Positions 8,726-16,400 of a stretch of 64,000 bases of DNA are shown piece after piece. The notes under the pieces are model-generated. The model searched no databases, was not told the origin of the DNA, and saw nothing but the letters and a program-made list of their open reading frames with translations. Source of the DNA: Phycisphaerales bacterium (GTDB lineage Bacteria; Planctomycetota; Phycisphaerae; Phycisphaerales; UBA1924); assembly GCA_029260455.1 (NCBI GenBank), contig JAJDDF010000006.1:434001-498000 (forward strand). Direction: 5' to 3'. Each line of letters starts with the position of its first letter. Position 1 is the stretch's first letter. Both the position numbers and the translations under genes were made by a program.

Positions 8726-10060
8726 TTATTTTGAAGCGTCATCCAGTGCATCGGGTTCGGTATCGCCGTTCAATGCTTCGATTCGCAGGCGATTCACGCG
8801 GGTGGGCACGGCTTCAAGCACAGTCATCGCCGCGCCATCGCGCTCAAATTGCTCGCCAGTGGTCGGGATATGCCCGAGCATCGCCATGACATAGCCGCCG
8901 ACCGTGTCATAGTCGTCATGTTCTGAGAGGTGCACGCCGATGCGAGTGAGCGATTCATTGGCATCATCGATACTGGCCCACGCTTCGATGGTCATGATGC
9001 GGGCGTCAGCATCACACTCGACCACAAGTTCGCCATCATCTTCAAGTTCATACTCGTCTTGAATTTCACCTACGATCTGCTCGAGGATGTCTTCAAAGGT
9101 GACAAGCCCCGCGGTGCCGCCATATTCATCAATGACGATGGCAAGATGCACCTTTTTGTGTTGCAATTCAACAAGCAACTCGCTCACAGATTTACTTTCC
9201 GGGACAAAAAGGGCATCACGCAGGATTGTTCGCAGTTGAAAATCATTCGACTGCGCGCCGACAAATGGAATCAGGTCTTTGACATACAACATTCCTGCGA
9301 TGTGATCGAGGTCGCCTTCATACACAGGAATACGACTGTGTCCTACACTGGCAATGAACTGCTTGATAAAGTCGAGATCATCGGTAAGCTCAAAGCCTTC
9401 TATTTCTGTGCGAGGGGTCATGATTTCGTCAGCGGTTTTTTCTGCGAGTTCGATCACTCCCTCGATCATGTCGCGTTCAATGGCCTGAAAGCGGCCGCCC
9501 CGTTCGCCTTCAGTGACCGCAGACAAAACATCTTCTTCAAACTCTTCGTGTTGCGTAACACTCGCTTCGCCCGTAAGCCTCTTTACGGCAAGATCAATAT
9601 AGCGAAGTGGGGTAAGCGGCCATGTGAGGATGTGCGCAGCGCGGATGACAAGCGCCGAACGCACCATAAACCGTTCGCCCGCGTGCTGGGCGATACTCAT
9701 GGGCAGCAGTTGAGAAAATACAAAGATCAATGTCACAGATGCGATGAGCGCCGTGACCATGTTCGACCAGAGGATGTCTTGAAGCGCTAAGGAAGTATTC
9801 GGCGACAATTGCACAATCGGTCCCGCGAGTAGCATGACGCAGAAAATAGTCACGACATTTGCAGCGAGACGAATCAGTCCGACACCTCGTGCATACTCAT
9901 CAGGATTATTAAGGATGGATTGAATACCACCGCCGGAATTAGCCCGTGCAGCAATATCTTCAACCTTGAGCATGGAAAAATCACGCAGCGCATGAAACAG
10001 GACAGAAAACAAAAAGGCAATAGTCAGCGCCAGTACAAGAATCACCCACAAGAATGGCAT
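8726..10060 (-). CDS. CNNM/CorC (HlyC) family membrane protein with CBS pair
   Basis: 444 aa. The N-terminal ~200 residues form the DUF21/CNNM membrane domain with three to four hydrophobic segments (the first is MPFLWVILVLALTIAFLF). A CBS-domain pair follows (about 215-335; EIMTPRTEIEGF, GHSRIPVYEG and the DEYGGTAGLVT motif), then a C-terminal CorC/HlyC transporter-associated domain (SIDDANESL, HDDYDTVGGYVM). Relatives are linked to Mg2+/Co2+ or Na+ transport; the substrate here is not determinable. It starts 10 bases after the ybeY stop, a classical pairing. Confidence 0.92.
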   Translation of the reverse strand: MPFLWVILVLALTIAFLFSVLFHALRDFSMLKVEDIAARANSGGGIQSILNNPDEYARGVGLIRLAANVVTIFCVMLLAGPIVQLSPNTSLALQDILWSNMVTALIASVTLIFVFSQLLPMSIAQHAGERFMVRSALVIRAAHILTWPLTPLRYIDLAVKRLTGEASVTQHEEFEEDVLSAVTEGERGGRFQAIERDMIEGVIELAEKTADEIMTPRTEIEGFELTDDLDFIKQFIASVGHSRIPVYEGDLDHIAGMLYVKDLIPFVGAQSNDFQLRTILRDALFVPESKSVSELLVELQHKKVHLAIVIDEYGGTAGLVTFEDILEQIVGEIQDEYELEDDGELVVECDADARIMTIEAWASIDDANESLTRIGVHLSEHDDYDTVGGYVMAMLGHIPTTGEQFERDGAAMTVLEAVPTRVNRLRIEALNGDTEPDALDDASK

Positions 10061-10070
10061 CGGCTTGAAG

Positions 10071-10670
10071 TTACTCCGTATCAGGTGAATGAAGATTGTC
10101 GGGCGCGTACGCTGCGCCGAGGCCCATTGAAATCAGTATTTCATCTTCGCGTGCATGCATCGCGGCAGCATCTGTTTCCGTGTGGTCGTCATAGCCAAGG
10201 CAATGAAGGAGCCCGTGCAGGATGTACAGCACCAGTTCGCGCTCAATTGGATGACCAAGGCGTTTGCTTTGCCGGTGCGCCTCATCAAGACACACAAGCA
10301 GATCAATATCCAGTGGGACGCCATCGATCGAAGCGCCCTCCGCAAGATCAAAGGTGATGACATCGGTGATCGAAGCATCGCCCAGATGGTCTGCGTGGGC
10401 TTGCGACATGCTGGCATCGTCCAGCAGTCGAACACGCACTTCGCCCTGCGTGGCACCCGCCGTACAGGCCGCCAGGCAGGCCTGCGATTGAATGATGTAC
10501 AGCACATTGCCGGTTAATGATTCTGTCGTATCGCAGAGGGAGACCAAAGGCTCTGCAGGAGGCTCTGGGTCATCAGGCTCAGCAAGGCCAGCCTGATCAA
10601 AGTCACATGGTTGAGTAAGAAGAGGTCCCACAGTGCCCTCCAGTGTACCGGCGATGCGGGGAGAGACCAC
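10071..10670 (-). CDS. ybeY: Endoribonuclease YbeY (16S rRNA maturation)
   Basis: The zinc-binding signature is clear: HGLLHCLGYDDH (three His) preceded by the ITDVITFDLAEG segment. YbeY acts in 3'-end processing of 16S rRNA and ribosome quality control. The 199-aa frame starts at a GTG (10670) and carries about 50 N-terminal residues rich in Pro/Asp/Glu beyond the usual length, so the true start may lie further in; no internal ATG before the core is available. It directly precedes the CorC-like gene. The usual upstream partners phoH and the HD-phosphodiesterase gene are not here but at 30.5-33.9 kb. Confidence 0.93.
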   Translation of the reverse strand: MVSPRIAGTLEGTVGPLLTQPCDFDQAGLAEPDDPEPPAEPLVSLCDTTESLTGNVLYIIQSQACLAACTAGATQGEVRVRLLDDASMSQAHADHLGDASITDVITFDLAEGASIDGVPLDIDLLVCLDEAHRQSKRLGHPIERELVLYILHGLLHCLGYDDHTETDAAAMHAREDEILISMGLGAAYAPDNLHSPDTE

Positions 10671-10703
10671 TGGAAGTTGCTAAAAAGGCAAAGTGGGTAC
10701 GGA

Positions 10704-10740
10704 CAAAAAAGAACAAGAGCCGTCATACGGACGGCCCTTG
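10704..10740 (-). terminator. Rho-independent terminator of the PEP-CTERM gene
   Basis: On the minus strand an 11-bp stem with one mismatch (arms 10714-10724 and 10730-10740, 5-base loop) is followed by a T-rich tract (TTCTTTTTTG, 10704-10713). It lies about 80 bases after the stop of the PEP-CTERM protein and before ybeY. Confidence 0.8.
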
Positions 10741-10819
10741 CAGGAGTACTCGTTTATTTCGAGTTTATCGACGTGCGAGCGAACACCGCCTACACGCCAC
10801 ATACGGTGATTGACGCCTT

Positions 10820-11533
10820 TTAGCGCCGGCGACGAAGGCCTGCGAGGCCAACCAGACCAAAGCCCATTGCCGTTGAAGGCGCCGGGACCGGTGCAGCGAG
10901 CCACTCGGCAATATTGCCCGCAAAGGCAGCATTGTCCTGTTCAAGCCAGTATCGATCGTCAACAACATCAGTATCCATGACGGTCAGGACGCTGCTGCCC
11001 CAGACGGTGGCGAAGTTGCGCTCAAAGAACGCGGTGCCACCCTTGACTGTTGCTGCACCAACGGTGCGAACAGAAGCAACGCCTCGTGTGAGGATCGCAT
11101 CCGATCCCACAACATTGACGATGTCCAGGTTCGATGCGATATCCAGATGCCCGCCAGCAATGGAAACGACTTGCTCGTTCCATGTTTGCCACCAGCCATC
11201 AGATGAATCTTCGCCAAAGAACACGACCTTCTTGCCCGTGGCAATGAATGTCTCGATGTTGGCCATTTCAGCGGTTGTCAATGTGCCAAAGCGCCAGCGC
11301 TGATCGACCATTAGAGCGTCATAGCTCATCAGTTGACCAAGATTGCTGAGGCTTGCGGTCATTGTGACAGAATCAAATGCAGCATCAATATTGGCAGAGA
11401 AATTCTCGGTGTTGACAAAGCCGTAGCCCTTCCCACCGGTTCCCCCGCTGTATGACACGAGCAGATTCTGTGCCGCCGCGGTTGGCACGAGACACGCGCC
11501 TATCACGAGTGCGGTTAATCCGACCCTCTTCAT
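10820..11533 (-). CDS. PEP-CTERM-anchored exported protein
   Basis: 237 aa. Signal peptide about residues 1-21 (ends TAAAQ). The body is a Rossmann-like/ThuA-type stretch in which YDALMVDQRWRFGTLTTAE and VVFFGEDSSDGWWQTW suggest a glutamine-amidotransferase-like fold without an obvious catalytic Cys. The C-terminus is a textbook PEP-CTERM sorting tail: VPAPSTAMGFGLVGLAGL followed by four Arg. Such tails are processed by exosortase; no exosortase gene is in this window. It stands alone with its own terminator downstream and a divergent mtfA-like gene upstream. Confidence 0.85.
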   Translation of the reverse strand: MKRVGLTALVIGACLVPTAAAQNLLVSYSGGTGGKGYGFVNTENFSANIDAAFDSVTMTASLSNLGQLMSYDALMVDQRWRFGTLTTAEMANIETFIATGKKVVFFGEDSSDGWWQTWNEQVVSIAGGHLDIASNLDIVNVVGSDAILTRGVASVRTVGAATVKGGTAFFERNFATVWGSSVLTVMDTDVVDDRYWLEQDNAAFAGNIAEWLAAPVPAPSTAMGFGLVGLAGLRRRR

Positions 11534-11870
11534 GTTTTCGCTCTCCTGTTACTTCGACTTCAAGCAGGTGTGCAACCTGACAAGAAGAGACTCCAAAATG
11601 TTTCCGTGTCTGCTCCGCTGGTCGCCCGGCTTTCACCCGACGAACCCGACCCCGCACAACGAGGGGCAGCGCTTGTGTCCACCAGCTACCTGGAGTTGAG
11701 ACTCGGACCTGTGCACTTAGAACGTACAGCGCAACCGGCCCTGTTCAAGTGACTTGCGCACGATTCCTTACGATTCTTTTTGCACCACTTCGATCTGGTT
11801 CTTTTTAGGGCCTACCCTCCCCGCTTACCGGGGGCCGTTTTCGACGACAGGCACAAAGGAGAATCCAGGC
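11534..11870. other. 337-bp divergent intergenic region
   Basis: Lies between the 5' ends of the PEP-CTERM gene (-) and the MtfA-like gene (+). I see no ORF with coding character, tRNA or repeat. It should hold the promoters of both genes. A strong AAAGGAG sits just before the mtfA-like ATG (about 11856-11862). Confidence 0.6.
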
Positions 11871-12674
11871 ATGTTGGGCTGGTTTGGCAGACGATCCCGC
11901 CGCAGAAAGCTGCTCAGAGCGCCTGTAGAAGGCGACTGGAATCGTTTCCTGCTTGTCAATGTCCCGCAGTTTGCCCAGCTTCATGTGGATCAGCGGGATC
12001 GCCTGCTCGATCACACACGCCTATTTATGGCCGAGAAGCGCTTCGAGGCAGCTCTTGGTTATCAGATCACAGACGAAATGTGTGTGACGATCGCAGCTCA
12101 GGCCTGTCTGCTGCTTCTCGCCGATGACCCGATAACTGCCCGATATTTCCCCAGGATTCGCTCGATAATTGTCTATCCGGAGACCTACGCCGCCCCGGTG
12201 AAGGCGACTGGGCCCGCAGGCATCGTCACCGAGGGGCGAAGCTTTCGCGCGGGCGAGGCCTGGCATGGCGTGGGGTCAGGCGTCGACGGCTACATCATTT
12301 TGAGTTGGGCCGATGTGAAACGCGGAGCCGCCGATCCGAGTGATGGGCGGAATGTCGTGCTGCACGAATTTGCCCATGCCCTCGATGGTGAATCGGGCTC
12401 GGTTGAGGGCGCGCCCGCGCTGAAAGACAAGGCGGAGTACCGCGCGTGGTCGCGCGTGTTTCAGCGAGAGTTCGCCGAGCTGCGGGCGGCGGCGTTGCAC
12501 GGCCAACCGACGCTGCTCAATACCTACGGCGCCCAAAGCCCAGCGGAGTTTTTCGCGGTGGCGACCGAGGCCTACTTTGAGCAGCCCTGGCACATGAAAC
12601 AAATGCACCCGGAACTGTTCGGCCAGCTCAAACGGTTCTACGGCTGGGATCCGGGTGGCGGGGGGCTTGGATAA
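11871..12674 (+). CDS. MtfA-family zinc metallopeptidase
   Basis: 267 aa from the ATG at 11871, chosen because AAAGGAG lies 8 bases upstream and the family starts with the short WFGRRSRRR-type basic leader; the frame is open further 5' but without a Shine-Dalgarno. The zinc motif HEFAH is at residues 165-169 and a downstream glutamate occurs in FFAVATEAYFE. MtfA of E. coli is an aminopeptidase that binds the Mlc repressor and so affects PTS glucose control; whether this protein does so is unknown, although a PTS enzyme I gene is present at the window end. It is a single-gene unit. Confidence 0.9.
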   Translation: MLGWFGRRSRRRKLLRAPVEGDWNRFLLVNVPQFAQLHVDQRDRLLDHTRLFMAEKRFEAALGYQITDEMCVTIAAQACLLLLADDPITARYFPRIRSIIVYPETYAAPVKATGPAGIVTEGRSFRAGEAWHGVGSGVDGYIILSWADVKRGAADPSDGRNVVLHEFAHALDGESGSVEGAPALKDKAEYRAWSRVFQREFAELRAAALHGQPTLLNTYGAQSPAEFFAVATEAYFEQPWHMKQMHPELFGQLKRFYGWDPGGGGLG

Positions 12675-12697
12675 GGTGAAGTTGTGGCAAGCTACGC

Positions 12698-12889
12698 CTA
12701 GGCGCGACTGGCGCGAATGATCTCACCCCATGTGAACCGACCACTATTCCGGCGGGTCTCATTTGCGCTCTGTTTCTTCGCAGAGCGAACTACAGATATC
12801 CAGTCAGTCTTCCCGTTCGCCTCGTGTGACCGAGCCGTCGCCTCAGGGTTGGATTTGCTCGTCAACTTGTTTTTTGCCTGATTGCCCAT
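12698..12889 (-). CDS. Small basic protein of unknown function
   Basis: 63 aa (MGNQAKNKLT start). It overlaps the last 47 bases of the upstream membrane-protein gene in another frame, but its ATG is preceded by a strong GGGAGG Shine-Dalgarno at good spacing (5 bases), which argues for real translation. It is rich in Lys/Arg/Asn/Ser with a C-terminal FTWGEIIRASRA motif. No family recognised. It is probably co-transcribed with the membrane protein, and the pairing of a membrane protein with a tiny basic protein is the only functional hint. Confidence 0.5.
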   Translation of the reverse strand: MGNQAKNKLTSKSNPEATARSHEANGKTDWISVVRSAKKQSANETRRNSGRFTWGEIIRASRA

Positions 12890-13478
12890 TCGTTCCTCCC
12901 ACGGTCGTTCCCACAACCGCTAGCACAGCATATGCTAGCACTGCTCCTATCGTCCAATACAGCCCGTGAAGAAGAAACCTCTCACTTGCCCGGATCCGTT
13001 TTCGCTCTCGCCCATTCCGAGCCCGCAGGTCAAGCGCAGCCAATAACGTCCGAAAAATAAGCCCAGACCTTGTATCGTCTTCCGCAACAAACGCGGGCCT
13101 CAATTGATCCTCGCTTGGTTCGAGCATGTAGGTCGCCGTTAGCTTTGGATCTGCAAGCTCGGCGAGTTCAGACGAGTCCCTGGTTTCGAGAGATTGTTCG
13201 ACTTTGGCAACGGTTCTGGTGACAAGAATCCTCAAACTCAGAGCCAGACAAAGCAAGCCGATCGCTCCTAGCGCGATTGGGAGAATCATCCATAAAGGAG
13301 AAAGCGCGCCTGGGAACTGGGTCAGTGAATTGCCCAACCCTACAAGCGCAAGTGCTAGCAAGCTGGAAGCCAGTGTGATGATCAGCCGGACCCTCGCGGC
13401 ATGCCGGGAAGCGTTTTCGCGCTCGCTATCCCACATTACGCGAGAATGTTCAAGCAAAGGGTTTAGATCATCGTTCAT
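12843..13478 (-). CDS. Three-TM membrane protein of unknown function
   Basis: 211 aa from the ATG at 13478 (GGAG five bases upstream); the frame extends to a GTG at 13499 that overlaps the nuoF stop as GTGA. Predicted topology: cytoplasmic N-terminus (about 25 aa), TM1 (LIITLASSLLALALVGLG), TM2 (LWMILPIALGAIGLLCLALS), a soluble region of about 95 aa ending in a basic ARNGRERKRIRASER segment, TM3 (YWTIGAVLAYAVLAVVG) and a short polar tail. The arrangement superficially recalls small membrane effectors, but no motif supports that. It has the same strand and tight spacing as nuoF, so it is probably transcribed with it. Confidence 0.7.
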   Translation of the reverse strand: MNDDLNPLLEHSRVMWDSERENASRHAARVRLIITLASSLLALALVGLGNSLTQFPGALSPLWMILPIALGAIGLLCLALSLRILVTRTVAKVEQSLETRDSSELAELADPKLTATYMLEPSEDQLRPAFVAEDDTRSGLIFRTLLAALDLRARNGRERKRIRASERFLLHGLYWTIGAVLAYAVLAVVGTTVGGTNGQSGKKQVDEQIQP

Positions 13479-13495
13479 TGTCTCTCCGCCTCGGC

Positions 13496-14902
13496 TCACC
13501 GCGCCGCCGCCCCCACGCTCATAGTGACAGGCACATAGGTCGGGCGGACGCGGGCTTCGAACTCATCGCGGTACTTATTGATGATCGTGCGGATGGCCCA
13601 GTTGTTGCCGTCAGCGAGGCCGCAGATCGTGGTGCCGGGCATGGCGCCCATGCTGGTTGCAATTTCGAGCGTGAGGTCGAGGTCTTTGGTACGGGCATCA
13701 CCATCTTCAATGCGGCACAGCAACTGATACAGCCACCCCGAACCCTCACGGCAGGGCGTACACTGGCCGCAGGATTCGTGCTTGAAGAAGCGGGCGATGT
13801 TGCGCGCCACCAAGACCATGTCGGTGTCTTCATCAAAGATGGTCGGGCAGGCGGTGCCAAGACCAAGCACGTTGTAGGCGCGGCCGATATCGAAATCCAT
13901 CGGCGCATCAAATTGATCGGCGCTCAATACGCCCGTGGAAATGCCGCCGGCGATCGCGCCCTTGAACTTCTTGCCATTGCGCATGCCCTGCGAATAGTCC
14001 TTGGATTCGACGAGTGTGCGCAGCGGAATGCCAAGGTCGCATTCGAAAACGCCCGGGCGATTGACATGGCCCGAGACGCCCATGAGCTTCGTGCCCGCAC
14101 TTGATTCTGTACCGAGGGCCTTGAACCAGTCGACGCCGTGCTCGATGAGTGAGGGGAGATGTGCGAGTGTTTCGACATTGTTGATAATCGTTGGCTTGCC
14201 AAAGAGGCCTTTGATTGCAGGAAAAGGCGGCTTGTTGCGTGGCCACCCGCGCTTGCCTTCCAGGCTTTCAAGGAGCGCCGTTTCTTCGCCGCAGATGTAG
14301 GCGCCTGCACCGCGATGCAGATGACATTCGACGGCGAAGGGACCATTGCCAAAGTCGGCATTTGCGGTGTCTGTGCCTTTGAGTAAACCTTTGGAGCCGA
14401 ACACGCCGTTGTCATACGCTTCTTTGATCGCATTCTCAACGACGGCGGCCTGGTGGTGATACTCGCCGCGGATATAGATGAAAGCACGATCAAGTTGGCA
14501 GGCATAGCAGCAAATCGCAATGCCTTCGAGCATCATGTGCGGATCGAAATCCATGAGCAGGCGATCTTTGAATGTGCCGGGCTCGGATTCGTCGGCGTTG
14601 ATGGCGAGGTAACGCTGCTCGCCGCGCGCTAAGCGCTCAGTTTGTGGACCAGTGGGTGCCGGGAGAAAGGTCCACTTGAGTCCGGTGGGAAAGCCCGCGC
14701 CGCCGCGGCCGCGAAGCTGCGCATCTTTGACGATGCTTACGACTTCTGCCGGCGGCATGGTGAGTGCTTTGCGGAGGCTTTCGTAGCCGCCGGTCTTGGC
14801 GTATTCGTCATAGGAAATGGTGCGCCGGTCCGCAAAATCGCCAAAGGGCGGCGTGGGGATGCGCTTCGTGAGAATCGGTGTTGTCATCTTGGGTTGCCAC
14901 AT
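13496..14902 (-). CDS. nuoF: NADH-quinone oxidoreductase subunit F
   Basis: 468 aa. This is the NADH- and FMN-binding subunit of complex I that takes electrons from NADH. The flavin/NADH-binding GRGGAGFPTGLKW loop is near residue 68 and the 4Fe-4S ligand motif SCGQCTPCREG is near residue 355. The ATG at 14902 is supported by GGAGGA nine bases upstream; an ATG five codons in (14887) is an alternative. It lies about 90 bases after nuoE. Partners nuoD (19.4-20.7 kb) and nuoG (49.7 kb) are elsewhere in the window; A, B, C and H-N are not in view. Confidence 0.97.
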   Translation of the reverse strand: MWQPKMTTPILTKRIPTPPFGDFADRRTISYDEYAKTGGYESLRKALTMPPAEVVSIVKDAQLRGRGGAGFPTGLKWTFLPAPTGPQTERLARGEQRYLAINADESEPGTFKDRLLMDFDPHMMLEGIAICCYACQLDRAFIYIRGEYHHQAAVVENAIKEAYDNGVFGSKGLLKGTDTANADFGNGPFAVECHLHRGAGAYICGEETALLESLEGKRGWPRNKPPFPAIKGLFGKPTIINNVETLAHLPSLIEHGVDWFKALGTESSAGTKLMGVSGHVNRPGVFECDLGIPLRTLVESKDYSQGMRNGKKFKGAIAGGISTGVLSADQFDAPMDFDIGRAYNVLGLGTACPTIFDEDTDMVLVARNIARFFKHESCGQCTPCREGSGWLYQLLCRIEDGDARTKDLDLTLEIATSMGAMPGTTICGLADGNNWAIRTIINKYRDEFEARVRPTYVPVTMSVGAAAR

Positions 14903-14995
14903 GGCGAAAAGTCCTCCGGTGGGACGCGGATTGTACGGCCTTTCGGAACAGGGCTAGGGACAAGTCATTTGAGATGCGGAGCTGAGCACAAGGAG

Positions 14996-15535
14996 TCAAT
15001 GCGCTTTATTCTTCCTTGCCCCATCGATCAAGGCATTGAGTTGCTCGGGTGTGACCGTTTCGTGCAATGTTTCATCAATCAGCGCCGCGGGGGCGCCGCC
15101 GCAGGCGCCGAGGCATTCGAGTTCGATGAGCGTGAAGACGCCGTCATCTGTCGTTTCGCCGATTTCGATATTGAGCTTCTCACGGCAGCGATTGGTCAGG
15201 GCGGCGTGATCGCAGACCTCGCACGCGATAGATCGGCACACTGCGATGGTGTGCTTGCCCTTCTGCTTGAGCCAGAACTCTTCATAAAAACTCGCGGTGT
15301 CGAGCACCGTGCCCGGCGTGAGTTCTAAGAACTCGGCGACTTCTTCGATCGCCTGATGTGGAATCCACCCGTAGGTGTGTTGAATCATGTGCAAGACGGG
15401 CAGCGTCGCGGCTTGCTTGGTTTCGTAGCGCGGCAGATAGGTTTCGCGCGCGGTCTTGATCATCGCCTCGGTGAGATAGGGCTCATCGCGGCGTTCGATG
15501 GTTGTATTGGCGGAGTCTTTGCTGATCCAAGGCAT
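14996..15535 (-). CDS. nuoE: NADH-quinone oxidoreductase subunit E
   Basis: 179 aa from the ATG at 15535 (AGGAG 11 bases upstream); a longer frame to 15571 lacks support. It is a thioredoxin-fold subunit carrying the 2Fe-2S cluster N1a. The ligand region is recognisable as CRSIACEVCD and, about 40 residues on, CLGACGGAP. The N-terminal helical part (LPRYETKQAATLPVLHMIQ, then GWIPHQAIEEVAEFL) is typical. It feeds directly into nuoF, with which it forms the NADH dehydrogenase module. Confidence 0.96.
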   Translation of the reverse strand: MPWISKDSANTTIERRDEPYLTEAMIKTARETYLPRYETKQAATLPVLHMIQHTYGWIPHQAIEEVAEFLELTPGTVLDTASFYEEFWLKQKGKHTIAVCRSIACEVCDHAALTNRCREKLNIEIGETTDDGVFTLIELECLGACGGAPAALIDETLHETVTPEQLNALIDGARKNKAH

Positions 15536-15601
15536 GATTGATGTTGCTCCTGCAAAGAGAAAGGGGGGCAAGCAACCATGATATCGCGCCGGGGCAACAG
15601 G

Positions 15602-16288
15602 TCAGTTGGCGGTGGGGATAGCGCCTGGTGAACTGGCGTGCTTGTCAATTGATATGTGCGGCTTGAGTTGAGCATTGGCATCGATTCGCTGGACCGATCC
15701 CTTGGGGTTTGCTTCGACTTTACTCAGGCGAAAGCTGCCGCCCGGCGGATCGACCGAGGGCTTGCCCCACACGACGCCATCGACAGGCGTGCCCTTCGGA
15801 TCGAGCAACAAGACAAAGTCGCCGGCGTTAGAAAGCGCGCGGTTCTTTGAAGGCATGTCCATGGTGAACACCCAGGCGCCGTCGAATCTGTTGTTTGTTG
15901 CGCTTGGCGCGGCGTCGACGGTTCCGACATCACCGGCGATGGTTGTGTCATGGCCATTGAAGAGGACAACGATTTCGCCCGGCCCGAGCGTGAAGTCGGG
16001 GAAGGTGAAGCCCACGCCGCGCTTGCCATCAGGGTTGGCCCAGATGAGGCGGGATGCGAGCGAATAGCCGGTCAAATTGATTGGTTTGTCATGCGGATTG
16101 ATCAGTTCGACAAACTCGTCCGCCGTGGCGCTGCGCGTGCCGTCGCGGTTGGCGTCGCCATTGTCTTTGGGCACGTTGAAGAGCACTTCCGTGATGGCAG
16201 GGTGGGGGAAGGGCGGCGCGGCGTCATTGCTCATGTGGGCGAGCGAAAAGGTCATGGTGAGCGAGGCCGCGGCGAGGAGGCAATGCAT
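15602..16288 (-). CDS. Exported lamin-tail-domain protein
   Basis: 228 aa. A short hydrophobic N-terminus (LLAAASLTMTFSLA) is a probable signal peptide. The body is a lamin tail domain (LTD): ITEVLFN, then DEFVELINPHDKPINLTGYSL, FTLGPGEIVVLFNG and GDFVLLLDPKGTPVDGVVWG. Bacterial LTDs occur on secreted nucleases and surface proteins and probably mediate binding; there is no catalytic domain here. It sits immediately upstream of nuoE on the same strand, one of three exported-protein genes between nuoD and nuoE. Confidence 0.85.
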   Translation of the reverse strand: MHCLLAAASLTMTFSLAHMSNDAAPPFPHPAITEVLFNVPKDNGDANRDGTRSATADEFVELINPHDKPINLTGYSLASRLIWANPDGKRGVGFTFPDFTLGPGEIVVLFNGHDTTIAGDVGTVDAAPSATNNRFDGAWVFTMDMPSKNRALSNAGDFVLLLDPKGTPVDGVVWGKPSVDPPGGSFRLSKVEANPKGSVQRIDANAQLKPHISIDKHASSPGAIPTAN

Positions 16289-16400
16289 CGCAACAGAGTA
16301 GCAGGGTGCCCATCAACTGGGCGAGCGGCTCCCCGGGTTTGCGTCGCGAGAGGATCGGTGCAGCGCCCCCGCGCGGCGTTGGCCGGGCGCGGGCAAGAGG

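Noticed and set aside
12843-13478. Anti-phage membrane effector (Pycsar or SLATT type)
   Set aside because: The TM layout is only superficially similar; there is no cyclase, nuclease or other defence gene beside it.
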